NCBI GenBank assembly: GCA_001464165.1
Contig: LNEX01000414.1
Coordinates: 1 to 13,645, forward strand
From: a bacterium Ga0077546
Lineage (GTDB): Bacteria; Cyanobacteriota; Vampirovibrionia; Obscuribacterales; Obscuribacteraceae
DNA length: 13,645 bases
Reading direction: 5' to 3'
Part shown: in pieces, positions 1 through 6,501 of the stretch
How positions within the stretch are numbered: position 1 is the stretch's first letter
How the letters are laid out: the number at the start of each line of letters is the position of its first letter
Program-made: the position numbers and the translations under genes
Notes under the pieces: generated by a model
What the model saw: only the letters and a program-made list of their open reading frames with translations
The model's database searches: none
Told to the model about the DNA's origin: nothing

Positions 1-159
1 GTTGCGCAGGTCTACAACACCATTGAAAACATCCTTGAAATCTCGGCCAGCCAGGGCATTCCTCCTCATCAAGCTGCTGACACCCTTGCTCAGCAAAAGA
101 TTGAGGAAGGAAAAAAGCTTCAGGCTGCTAGCAAACTGGTTTCGTGCACATCCAGATAA
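1..159 (+). CDS. C-terminal end of a Glu/Leu/Phe/Val-type amino-acid dehydrogenase (partial)
   Basis: Frame 1 is open from the window edge to a TAA at 157-159 and encodes the last 52 residues of a protein that begins outside the window. The peptide contains VYNTIENILEIS, then GIPPHQAADTLAQQKI. This resembles the C-terminal helix of leucine/valine/glutamate dehydrogenases, where the pattern is roughly 'IY.T..E.....EGIPT..AAD.LAE.RI'. Such enzymes carry out NAD(P)-dependent oxidative deamination of an amino acid to its 2-oxo acid in the cytoplasm. The catalytic lysine and the Rossmann domain lie outside the window, so substrate choice cannot be judged. Family assignment rests on one helix and is moderate; the reading frame itself is clear. 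An AT-rich inverted repeat follows the stop. Confidence 0.55.
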   Translation, partial: VAQVYNTIENILEISASQGIPPHQAADTLAQQKIEEGKKLQAASKLVSCTSR

Positions 160-174
160 TCGACGCTAGAATCA

Positions 175-200
175 TCTAGAATTATGCCAATATTTCTAGA
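175..200 (+). terminator. Possible weak terminator hairpin after the dehydrogenase gene
   Basis: TCTAGAATTAT at 175-185 and ATATTTCTAGA at 190-200 form an 11-bp inverted repeat with one mismatch and a four-base loop (GCCA). It starts 15 bases after the stop codon and is followed by the T-rich stretch GTTATTTTAG. The stem is AT-rich and the U-tract imperfect, so it could equally be a dyad operator built on the repeated TCTAGA hexamer. Confidence 0.35.
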
Positions 201-255
201 GTTATTTTAGGGTCATTTTCTGAGCACTCCTAGTTTCAACACGATATACCCCACA

Positions 256-576
256 TTGAACTGTCCTTTCTGTCATGAAAGTATCAGCTCCGGTGTGGGG
301 TTTCGCGTTGGTGCATTACTAAACCACTCATACAAAATTGGCGACACTCTTTTATGGGATGGTCCAGTCTGTAGGCCCGAGGTCAAACCGCCGGCTGGCA
401 ACATACGCTCAATTGGCTATTTCAACTGCGACAATCTGCGCTGCTCGACCTGGACTGATTGCTTTCCTGATGTGCAGCAAGTGGTGGTGGTGGTTGAGAA
501 TAATGTGCTCGTGGCAGTGGAGTTGCACAAACTGCTAGACGAAGTGGAGCAATTTCAGATACTTGAAGTAAGCTGA
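256..576 (+). CDS. Small Cys-motif (zinc-ribbon-like) protein of unknown function
   Basis: This is an unrecognised protein of about 106 residues. It opens with NCPFC (C3, C6) and has a second cluster CDNLRC (C58, C63), with further cysteines at 39 and 69. A CxxC plus CxxxxC arrangement is typical of a small zinc ribbon or rubredoxin-like fold. The segment HSYKIGDTLLWDG between the clusters looks like a beta-rich insert. The C-terminal part (residues 74-105) is hydrophobic/acidic and probably forms a strand and a helix. The start is uncertain: TTG at 256 gives the Cys motif at the very N-terminus but has no clear Shine-Dalgarno site. CTG at 220 is the only other likely upstream start after the in-frame stop at 208-210. 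Cysteine spacing and normal amino-acid content support real coding. Function unknown. Confidence 0.6.
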   Translation: MNCPFCHESISSGVGFRVGALLNHSYKIGDTLLWDGPVCRPEVKPPAGNIRSIGYFNCDNLRCSTWTDCFPDVQQVVVVVENNVLVAVELHKLLDEVEQFQILEVS

Positions 577-746
577 AATCTTCATAGATACTATTGAACA
601 ACCTGGTGACACCCTTGATTTTCTGTTATAAATCGAGAAGTAGGGGCTTCAGAGTTTATAGTCTAGGTCTAGAGTTTGGAGTATCATTCTAAAAACTGTA
701 GTGTCCTTCGAAGAAATTGCAGATTGCAGCAGGGATAGCTTGTACC

Positions 747-1835
747 ATGGCCGACGTTCTCAAAGCAGAAATATTTTCAAAGGCCGGATGTAAGCGCCTG
801 TTAGTTGGTTTTACATTAGGCCTGACTGCTGCCTGTGTTGTCGCCCCACCAGCCCAAGCGCAGTTTCCGTACTGGTATTTTGGTATCGGCCAATCGCTAC
901 TTTATCCATTAACTAGAGGCCTTGGCATGCCTTACTTGGGCGGGCCTTACAGCGCTAACCCTTTCTATTCGACCAGTTCGTATTTGAGACGCACAGCCGG
1001 TCGCGCTTCGCAGTTTCCCTACATTTATCCATTCAATCCTAATAGTTTTGGTCCTTATGGTTATCGCAATGCTGGTATGCCACCGGGAAACGCAACTCAG
1101 GCCCAAGGCGATGGTATGGTTGACCCTAATACTGGTCGCAGTTTAGACCCTGAGGACCCTCAAAGTCAGGCTAATCAAAGTGGCTCTACTCAAAATGGAA
1201 CAGCGCCGAACTTTTATTTGCCTGGCCCGCAGACTCAGTATCAAACGCTCTACGGCCAATCCAGTCAAGGGGCGATGCCGCCGCAATCAGGCACTGTACC
1301 GCAAGCGGTGCCGGGACAAAATCTTCAGGGCCAAGTGATGCCTAGTCAGCCTATGGCTATGCCTATGCAAACCGATGCCAACCGCCAGCCTGTTATGCTT
1401 TCAAATCCTTACTCAATGCCGCCTAAAGCACCTAAGCACGGTCGCAATAAATCAAAAGCAGGAAAGACAGACAAGAGTGAAGACATGGTATCACCAGCAG
1501 TGTCGACTTCGAGTCAGTCTAATCTGCCCCCTGCTAGCGGAATGGTCAATGCTGTGCCCTCTGGTAATGTAGCGACTGCGTCGCCATTGGCCGATGGTTT
1601 TGTTAGTCATTTGGTGACAAAATACGATGGCCATATGGGCAATGCTCTTACTAACACAGACACGCGCAACTGGGCTAAAGCAATGGGTTTGATCGATGAT
1701 CAGCACAGCCTTGAGGCGATGCCGGCAGATCGCATTGAGGTGATGGGGCGAATTCTCAAAGATAGCTCACTTGATTCGGTCTCGAAAGTCGACGCAATGC
1801 GAATTTTGCTCAAGCAGAAACCAGCAACCAAGTAA
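747..1835 (+). CDS. Secreted Pro/Gln/Gly-rich protein with a compact C-terminal domain
   Basis: I do not recognise this 362-residue protein. Residues 1-38 look like a signal peptide: a charged start with several lysines, a hydrophobic core at about 18-33, and APPAQA followed by Q as a signal peptidase I site. Cys30 is not in a good lipobox. Residues 40-110 are rich in Tyr, Phe, Gly and Pro. Residues 110-270 are low-complexity Gln/Pro/Ser/Met and presumably disordered, with a lysine-rich patch (KAPKHGRNKSKAGKTDKSE). Residues about 285-362 look folded and helical (LADGFVSHLVTKYDGHMGN..., then IDDQHSLEAMPADRIEVMGRILKD). The ATG at 747 is preferred over a TTG at 717 because an AGGGA lies about 11 bases upstream and the signal peptide begins neatly there. 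It is likely extracytoplasmic. The upstream gene ends 170 bp away, so it may have its own promoter. Confidence 0.7.
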   Translation: MADVLKAEIFSKAGCKRLLVGFTLGLTAACVVAPPAQAQFPYWYFGIGQSLLYPLTRGLGMPYLGGPYSANPFYSTSSYLRRTAGRASQFPYIYPFNPNSFGPYGYRNAGMPPGNATQAQGDGMVDPNTGRSLDPEDPQSQANQSGSTQNGTAPNFYLPGPQTQYQTLYGQSSQGAMPPQSGTVPQAVPGQNLQGQVMPSQPMAMPMQTDANRQPVMLSNPYSMPPKAPKHGRNKSKAGKTDKSEDMVSPAVSTSSQSNLPPASGMVNAVPSGNVATASPLADGFVSHLVTKYDGHMGNALTNTDTRNWAKAMGLIDDQHSLEAMPADRIEVMGRILKDSSLDSVSKVDAMRILLKQKPATK

Positions 1836-2167
1836 TTACAAGATATCTACCAGACAAGCAAAATACTTTTAGCGCCTAACCAAAACACCTGGGTTGTCAA
1901 TTGTGGCGTGAACTGCGCTACTAATCTGCGCTTTAATTACTTAGAGAAAGCTTGTTAACCGCTATTTTGCAGGTTCATCAAGGTTCATTGTGCTTGAGCT
2001 GTAGTAGGGCGATTGAGTAGTTTGTCTATGTCAAAGTTCTCAACTATTTCCACTTACCACAGGTTTCCCACTCTTCTCAATTCGCTTTCACTAAACCCTT
2101 CTATAACCTTTCTCTGTCTAGCTTTTACCAATTTTGGCAAGGCTGACGTTAACATACGGAGGTGCAT
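1836..2167. other. Intergenic region upstream of the poly-gamma-glutamate hydrolase gene
   Basis: No convincing gene is present in these 332 bases. The notable content is a tandem direct repeat at 1971-1990 (listed separately) and a pyrimidine-rich stretch at about 2040-2130. The last ten bases hold the ribosome-binding site of the next gene, GGAGG at 2158-2162. I do not see a good -35/-10 pair or a T-tailed hairpin. Confidence 0.5.
1971..1990. promoter_or_regulatory. Tandem 10-bp direct repeat, candidate regulator site
   Basis: AGGTTCATCA is followed immediately by AGGTTCATTG, two copies of AGGTTCAT exactly one helical turn apart. Such spacing is typical of direct-repeat sites for OmpR/PhoB-family response regulators. 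On the other strand the unit reads ATGAACCT, which shares six of eight bases with the cyanobacterial Pho-box half-site CTTAACCT as I recall it. It lies about 180 bp before the next start codon. The regulatory role is inference. Confidence 0.25.
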
Positions 2168-2803
2168 ATGGCTTATCCGAAAGACTTTTATCCTAATCTC
2201 TCCGCCCTAAAGCGCGATCTTGTCGAAAACAAGCATTACCGCACCAAAATTGTCGACAAGGGCACCGACATCACTGTTATCGCACCCCATGGTGGATTCA
2301 TCGAACCAGGCAGTTCCTACATCGCCCGAGCTGTAGCTGGTTCGCAATTGAATCTCTATGACTTTCAGGGTTTGCGTCGGCGCCGAGCACAAGAGCTACA
2401 TGTCACTTCTACCCGCTTTCGTGATCGGCGTTTGAATGACTTGCTGCTTCACACTCGCGTTGCTCTTTCTATTCACTCGATGGGTGAACAGGGCCCCGGC
2501 GAAATCTGGATTGGCGGCTTGAATCTTGAACTGAAGCAGCGCGTTTGCGATCAGCTCAGTGCTTCTGGCTTTGTTGTTAACGGTGACTCGCCACGTTATC
2601 GCGGTGTTCACCCGAGCAATATCGTCAATCTGGCCAGAGAGCGCGGTGTGCAAATTGAACTGTCGGGCAATGTCATTGCTGGTATGTTCGCCATGGAGGG
2701 CCCGCCCTTTGGTCGCAGAGTGACACAATTGCCTACCACTGAGCGTTTCGATGCCTTTGTTGGGGCTGTGCGCCTGGCTTTGGGCCTTGAGGCTGCTGCT
2801 TGA
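2168..2803 (+). CDS. Poly-gamma-glutamate hydrolase family zinc peptidase (PghP-like)
   Basis: This 211-residue protein matches the phage-type poly-gamma-glutamate hydrolase family (PghP; DUF867/YmaC-type), zinc enzymes with a carboxypeptidase-like fold that cut gamma-linked polyglutamate. Visible landmarks are APHGGFIEPGSS (H41, E46), AGSQLNLYDFQG (58-68), LHVTSTRF (77-84) and ALSIHSMG with H103. H41, E46 and H103 are the probable zinc ligands and agree in spacing with those I recall for phage PghP. Length is normal for the family. There is no signal peptide, so it is cytoplasmic or released by lysis. ATG at 2168 is chosen over GTG at 2162 because GGAGG at 2158-2162 then sits five bases upstream. 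It appears monocistronic, with a terminator after it. No phage structural or lysis genes are nearby, so it may be a domesticated phage gene. The true substrate is unknown. Confidence 0.85.
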   Translation: MAYPKDFYPNLSALKRDLVENKHYRTKIVDKGTDITVIAPHGGFIEPGSSYIARAVAGSQLNLYDFQGLRRRRAQELHVTSTRFRDRRLNDLLLHTRVALSIHSMGEQGPGEIWIGGLNLELKQRVCDQLSASGFVVNGDSPRYRGVHPSNIVNLARERGVQIELSGNVIAGMFAMEGPPFGRRVTQLPTTERFDAFVGAVRLALGLEAAA

Positions 2804-2836
2804 ACACTTGCTTTAGGTGGCAACGGGAAATCTCCG

Positions 2837-2886
2837 AGTGGCTGAAACCTGCATTTAATGCTGGTCAATGCCACTTGGGGGTTTTT
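2837..2886 (+). terminator. Intrinsic terminator after the poly-gamma-glutamate hydrolase gene
   Basis: AGTGGC (2837-2842) pairs with GCCACT (2870-2875). Inside, CCTGCAT and ATGCTGG form a second stem with one mismatch and a TTA loop. GGGGG then TTTTT (2882-2886) follow. It starts 34 bases after the stop codon. Confidence 0.55.
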
Positions 2887-3443
2887 CTATTTTCGATCTC
2901 TTGTCTCTAACCTCTTGCTATTGGTCTTGAACTTGGTTTTTGTTTCGGTCTCTTTTTTTTACCCTAGCTATTACTTGCCATAGTTGTTCGATGCTTTTGT
3001 TCGAGTCTGAAAACGTCCATTTGTTATGACTATGGGTGAAACATTAGAGGAGGTGTCAGCTCTGCCATTGGTCTGGCAAGAGGCTGTAACCAAGCTGGAA
3101 TATTAAAACTTATGAGCTAGCGCTAATTTAGCTATCTGATCTCTTGTCTATGACTATTAACTCCAATGTGAATAGCTTGTCTTAGTTAGATTCAAGAGAT
3201 TAGGCTCGTCTTATCATCTCTCTTCTATTAACAAGTAAACAAAGCTCTTAAGAAATAAACCCCCTCTATCTCCATGTGGCTCTTTTCCCTTGCACACGCA
3301 AGACATAGCTGCACGATTTCCCGTCTAGAGCTAGTTGGTTTTGTCTCGAAACGTTTTCCCTTCTCCCTGTTGAGAAGACGTTTCCTGCCGCTAACCGCAA
3401 TTTTTCTCTTAATCAACCAAGAAAAAACAACAGGATAAAAGCT
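2887..3443. other. Gene-poor intergenic region and nadD leader
   Basis: These 557 bases hold no gene I can support. The plus strand is rich in pyrimidine runs, and GATCTCTTGTCT occurs twice (2895-2906 and 3138-3149). A 26-codon open frame at 3026-3106 has no distinct ribosome-binding site and is not called. Near the 3' end an inverted repeat (3348-3384) lies in the probable nadD leader. A long minus-strand open frame running from nadD into this region has a repetitive, unlikely composition and is an antisense shadow. Confidence 0.4.
3348..3384 (+). promoter_or_regulatory. Stem-loop in the probable nadD leader
   Basis: GAAACGT (3348-3354) pairs perfectly with ACGTTTC (3378-3384). Inside, TTCTC (3361-3365) pairs with GAGAA (3372-3376). 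The structure ends 59 bases before the nadD ATG and has no T-tract. It could be a leader hairpin or a chance dyad; it does not match an NAD-riboswitch class that I recognise. Confidence 0.2.
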
Positions 3444-4058
3444 ATGGAACACATCGGAATCCTCGGCGGTACCTTTGACCCTGTGACAGAGGGCCATTTG
3501 CACATCGCCCGCACAGTCGGTCGCATGCTTGGCCTCGATAGGGTCTTGCTTGTTACCGCCGGCAATCCTCCCCACAAACCTCGTAACGTTCTCGATGCCG
3601 AGCTTCGTCACGAAATGGTTGAGGTTGCCGTTCATGGCAATGCCGGTATCGAAGCCAGTCGTTTGGAATTGGATCATGGCGTCTCGTACACCATCGATGC
3701 CGTCAAGGCATTGCGTCGTCTTCTTCCTGACGGTGGCCGCAATACTCGCATTAGCTTCATCACCAGCGCCGAATACCTCAACCCCGAAAACCCCAGCAAC
3801 TTCCGCACCTGGAAAGGCGTGGACGAGCTGATCACGATGATTGACTTGGTTGTCACTCCTCGTGGTTGGATGACTGCTGAAGTGGCCGCGGATTGGGCGA
3901 AAATGCTCTGCCTCGACAACGTCAAAATCGTCGACGTTCCCCCAATGCCGGTCTCCAGTGGTATGGTCAAGAGCGCCCTGCGTGACGGACTGAGCATCGA
4001 CCACATGGTGCCCAGCGCGGTTGCCGACTTGATCAAGACACGCGGGTACTATCGATGA
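3444..4058 (+). CDS. nadD: Nicotinate-nucleotide adenylyltransferase (diverged)
   Basis: NadD transfers AMP from ATP to nicotinate mononucleotide, making deamido-NAD in the shared part of NAD biosynthesis. The 204-residue protein has the nucleotidyltransferase signature GGTFDPVTEGHL (TEGH at 15-18, the (H/T)xGH motif), GNPPHKP (40-46), and a W/R segment FRTWKGVDELI...VVTPRGW (120-142). The C-terminus, HMVPSAVADLIKTRGYYR, matches the NadD consensus. Length is normal. Two conserved sites differ from the usual pattern: the common GAD of 'FIxGAD' is SAE (108-110), and the SSTxIR ATP-binding motif is SSGMVK (171-176). It may therefore be a diverged paralogue, but overall layout favours NadD. AGGA at 3432-3435 lies eight bases before the ATG. 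The usual neighbour rsfS is absent here. The stop lies at the start of a tandem repeat. Confidence 0.85.
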   Translation: MEHIGILGGTFDPVTEGHLHIARTVGRMLGLDRVLLVTAGNPPHKPRNVLDAELRHEMVEVAVHGNAGIEASRLELDHGVSYTIDAVKALRRLLPDGGRNTRISFITSAEYLNPENPSNFRTWKGVDELITMIDLVVTPRGWMTAEVAADWAKMLCLDNVKIVDVPPMPVSSGMVKSALRDGLSIDHMVPSAVADLIKTRGYYR

Positions 4059-4104
4059 ATTCAGCAACGAGTTCAGCAATGAATTCAGCAACGAGTTCAG
4101 GGCA
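4057..4104. repeat. 12-bp tandem repeat overlapping the nadD stop codon
   Basis: Four 12-base units, GAATTCAGCAAC, GAGTTCAGCAAT, GAATTCAGCAAC and GAGTTCAGGGCA, run head to tail. They also form a 24-bp duplication with 20 of 24 bases identical at the start of the second copy. The first unit overlaps the last two bases of the nadD TGA. A forward frame starting ATG at 4055 (ATGA overlap with nadD) stays open to 4258, but its composition is unlike a normal protein and it is not called. Confidence 0.8.
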
Positions 4105-4245
4105 CAGTCACCGCTTGCTTCGACCTCCTCGAAAGCTCTCACTGTCTCTCAAACACCACAACCAGGTTCACTGTCTTGAGGGTCATCCACGAGTCAAACT
4201 GTTGCCAAACAGCTTGCTCTGGATGATCCTCTTGGTGAACCGCCG

Positions 4246-4284
4246 AAAATGCATATGAGCCCACAAAGCCCCTATGCATTTTTT
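4246..4284 (+). terminator. Intrinsic terminator downstream of nadD
   Basis: AAAATGCATA (4246-4255) and TATGCATTTT (4273-4282) form a perfect 10-bp stem around a 17-base loop, with a run of six T at 4279-4284. It is about 190 bases after the nadD stop and points along the plus strand. Confidence 0.55.
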
Positions 4285-4323
4285 GGTTCTTGTTATTACT
4301 ATTAGAAGTAGTATAGAGTTGAA

Positions 4324-4383
4324 GAGAAAAGATGCTGAAGTTAGACAGAGCCTTGATTGGCGTGTTTTTCAGCATCTTTTCTC
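4324..4383. terminator. Long hairpin between convergent genes, probable bidirectional terminator
   Basis: GAGAAAAGATGCTGAA (4324-4339) and TTCAGCATCTTTTCTC (4368-4383) form a perfect 16-bp inverted repeat with a 28-base loop. On either strand the descending arm carries TTTT followed by a pyrimidine-rich stretch. It sits 14 bases beyond the stop of the minus-strand amidotransferase gene, so it likely ends that transcript and backs up the nadD terminator. Confidence 0.55.
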
Positions 4384-4397
4384 TTTCTGAACAATTG

Positions 4398-5204
4398 CTA
4401 GCGCCTGGCTCTGAATGTTTCGGCGGCCTTGATTAGACTGCGAAAGAGTTTTTTGTTGGCCTTATAGTCTTGCTCAGGGTGCCACTGCACGCCAAGCAGA
4501 TAGTCGCGCTTCCTGTGACTCAATCCTTCGGCAATGCCGTCATCGGCAGAACACTCCAGTTGCAAATCGTGCCCTAGGGTTTTGATTGCTTGGTGGTGTG
4601 AGCTAACCACTGAAGGCAGGCGGCGGCGGCCGTAGATTTTTCTCAGTTTGCCACCAGCCAGCAGCGCTACAGCATGGGCAGCGTGGGGCTGTTTGGTCTC
4701 ACTGCGGTGTTCTTCCCCCAAGCCAGGGTAAGCCGTTTCAATGTCTTGGACGAGACTACCACCGAAGTGAATATTGATCAGCTGAAGGCCACCACAAATG
4801 CCTAAAATCGGTAGCTTGGTGCGGTTGACTAGATGTTTGAGCAAACGCAGGTCGAACTCTTCGCGCTCAATGTCGAGCGGGGTAACGGTGGCAGAAGGGG
4901 ATTCGCCGTAGAGTTGTGGATTATAGTCGCGCCCACCGATTAAGAGCACACCGTCGCAGGTAGCTAAAATAGCGAGCATGTCACGCTGTTTGGTCGGTGG
5001 TACGACGACAGGAATGCCACCGGCAAGGAGAATGGCATTGATGTAAGCGCGGTTGAGCTGATAGACAGTTGTCTTGCCGCGGTTGACGTCAAGGTTGATG
5101 GCAATTCTTGGTTTGTTGGAATTACGGGAGTTGTTGTCGTTGCTGGAGCTGTTGTTGCGTATCACTGCTGTGGTTGTTTGAAGGTGAAAAGAACATGTCT
5201 TCAA
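4398..5204 (-). CDS. Class I glutamine amidotransferase, gamma-glutamyl-GABA hydrolase type (peptidase C26)
   Basis: The family (PuuD and relatives) hydrolyses gamma-glutamyl bonds such as gamma-glutamyl-GABA through a Cys-His-Glu triad. The 268-residue protein shows a strand start PRIAINLD (32-39), LLIGGRDYNPQLYGE (87-101), the nucleophile elbow GICGGLQLIN with Cys137, and VQWHPEQD with His242 and Glu244. VVSSHHQAIK (199-208) is the usual pre-His loop. All catalytic residues are present. The first 31 residues are an extra Asn/Ser-rich stretch that is probably disordered. The TTG start has no clear ribosome-binding site, so the true start may lie inside, for example GTG at codon 14, also without one. 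Substrate could be gamma-glutamyl-GABA or another gamma-glutamyl compound. No other putrescine-pathway gene is visible. It stands alone on the minus strand, followed by a bidirectional hairpin. Confidence 0.85.
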   Translation of the reverse strand: MKTCSFHLQTTTAVIRNNSSSNDNNSRNSNKPRIAINLDVNRGKTTVYQLNRAYINAILLAGGIPVVVPPTKQRDMLAILATCDGVLLIGGRDYNPQLYGESPSATVTPLDIEREEFDLRLLKHLVNRTKLPILGICGGLQLINIHFGGSLVQDIETAYPGLGEEHRSETKQPHAAHAVALLAGGKLRKIYGRRRLPSVVSSHHQAIKTLGHDLQLECSADDGIAEGLSHRKRDYLLGVQWHPEQDYKANKKLFRSLIKAAETFRARR

Positions 5205-5334
5205 CTTAGGTTGGCTGGCATTCTATAAACAAGCCCAGGCTAAAGCAATGACGAAATGTCTGCTCTTGTTCGCTGCGGCGCTGCCCATAATGGGTCATTT
5301 TGTAGTTTTGTTATCTAACTAAGCTTACGAGAGC

Positions 5335-5925
5335 TTAGCGCTTCGGCAGTGGCATGCCAGAGAACCAAGCCCAAAATCTAACCCATGGGTTAGATTCCAG
5401 TTTCTCCAAATCGCTTTCTACCATGTTTAGGTGTTTGCGATGGGCAGCCAACACTTTCTCTAGTATCGCAATTTGTTGGTCTTTCTCTTCAAGCATGCGC
5501 TCGCGCTTGATCAATTGCATGTTGCGCTGTTCGACAATATCTTTGTAATCAAAATTTTCAAGTTCAAGAACTATAGCCCGGGCTGCTTTCGCTCTAAATT
5601 CTGGCAAGAAACTCAATTGCGCTTCCATGGTGTCTACCTGGCTCTCTAAATAACCGATGCGGTGCATGGCGCCGCTAAGACGGTCGGAGGTAAATGTCAG
5701 TTGTTCAAGAATTTTGGCAACGCTTGAGTTTGTAAGCGTTTCGCGTTCTTGTTTGGAAAAAAATCTTTCATGCGTAGGAATATACTGAGCTGCACCATCG
5801 GCAATGGCAGCACCAGTATCGAGAGCCGCCAGCAGGCGGTCGTAGGTTCTAGCGCTAAGATTTGGCGTCATATCTATAACATCTTCGTTTGCTAGCGTTT
5901 TGGGCATTTCGCCGGCGTTTTGCAT
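5335..5925 (-). CDS. Coiled-coil protein of unknown function
   Basis: I do not recognise this 196-residue protein. The N-terminal third (NLSARTYDRLLAALDTGAAIADG) looks helical. From about residue 70 to 180 the sequence is a long, charged helical stretch with heptad-like spacing (LTFTSDRLSGAMHRIGYLESQVDTMEAQL, then QRNMQLIKRERMLEEKDQQIAILEKVLAAHRKHL), indicating a coiled coil. The C-terminal end, NPWVRFWAWFSGMPLPKR, is short, aromatic and basic, and could touch a membrane or a partner. ATG at 5925 is chosen over the TTG at 5952 because AGAGGA lies eight bases upstream. It is divergent from the membrane protein at 6064 with 138 bp between. A weak hairpin (CTAAGC/GCTTAG, 5319-5338) overlaps the stop. 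It may oligomerise; no enzyme motif is seen. Confidence 0.65.
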   Translation of the reverse strand: MQNAGEMPKTLANEDVIDMTPNLSARTYDRLLAALDTGAAIADGAAQYIPTHERFFSKQERETLTNSSVAKILEQLTFTSDRLSGAMHRIGYLESQVDTMEAQLSFLPEFRAKAARAIVLELENFDYKDIVEQRNMQLIKRERMLEEKDQQIAILEKVLAAHRKHLNMVESDLEKLESNPWVRFWAWFSGMPLPKR

Positions 5926-6063
5926 CGGGGTGTTCCTCTTCAGTTCACACAATTATGGTGCTCTAGTGATGGTATGTCCAGAGCCGAGGAGGTTCTCAAG
6001 AGTGGATTTTTGCCACCAAAAACCAGCGATAGTATCCCCCCGCCTATATTTTGAGGTTTAATT

Positions 6064-6501
6064 TTGGAAATTTTTCTACTTTTATTGCAGGCGGCAAGCA
6101 CCTGGTTTATGACCGGTCTAATCTGGTTCGTCCAGGTTGTTCACTATCCCTTGTATGACCGCATTGGATTGGCTCAGTTCCAGCTTTACGAGCGCGATCA
6201 TTGTGCTCTTACCACTTTGGTGGTTGCACCGATGATGGTGGCCGAGCTGCTATCGGGGGCGATGCTTCTTGTTTATCGACCTAAAGCTGTTGGTTCGGCT
6301 GAAGTGATACTGGGTTTGGTATTACTTGCAGCAATTTGGCTTTCTACCCTATTTATCGCCGATAGTCTTCATGGTGCCCTCGCTTCATCGTTTCAAGTGG
6401 GACCATATCGGGCTCTGATTGCCTGGAATTGGCTGAGAACAGTGGCTTGGAGCCTGCGCGCTTTGTTGGTCGCCTTCATGTGTTATCGCTGCATGCATTA
6501 A
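6064..6501 (+). CDS. Four-helix integral membrane protein of unknown function
   Basis: The 145-residue protein has four predicted membrane helices: about 4-27, 49-71, 80-103 and 118-142. Potentially functional polar residues sit at or near helix ends: the HYPLY motif (27-31), H46 in YERDHCALTT, E61 in MVAELLSG, H103 in ADSLHGAL, and NWLRT (122-126). The pattern 'WFMTGLIWFVQVVHYPLY' feels like a conserved bacterial membrane family without a known role, but I cannot name it. Recurrent His and Glu could hint at metal or haem binding; that is inference. The start is TTG at 6064, supported by GAGG at 6053-6056 seven bases upstream, and no better in-frame start is close. It is divergent from the coiled-coil gene and not in an obvious operon. 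Confidence 0.7.
   Translation: MEIFLLLLQAASTWFMTGLIWFVQVVHYPLYDRIGLAQFQLYERDHCALTTLVVAPMMVAELLSGAMLLVYRPKAVGSAEVILGLVLLAAIWLSTLFIADSLHGALASSFQVGPYRALIAWNWLRTVAWSLRALLVAFMCYRCMH

Noticed and set aside
3026..3106. 26-codon open frame in the gap before nadD
   Set aside because: Too short, no separate ribosome-binding site or recognisable motif; chance occurrence is likely.
2895..3149. GATCTCTTGTCT occurring twice, 243 bases apart
   Set aside because: Both copies lie in a pyrimidine-rich stretch, where a 12-base match is less surprising; no further copies or element boundaries are seen.
3228..4142. Long minus-strand open frame (about 300 codons) opposite nadD
   Set aside because: It lies antisense to a clear NadD gene, begins with a repeat-derived LLNS run, and its composition does not resemble a folded protein.
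4055..4258. ATGA-coupled 67-codon open frame after nadD as a real gene
   Set aside because: Its start is made of the tandem repeat, its composition is odd, and its end falls within the terminator stem. Kept only as a finding on the repeat.
2168..5204. A gamma-polyglutamate metabolism cluster (hydrolase plus gamma-glutamyl hydrolase)
   Set aside because: The two genes lie on opposite strands, with nadD, terminators and long gaps between them, and no synthesis genes (PgsBCA type) are visible.
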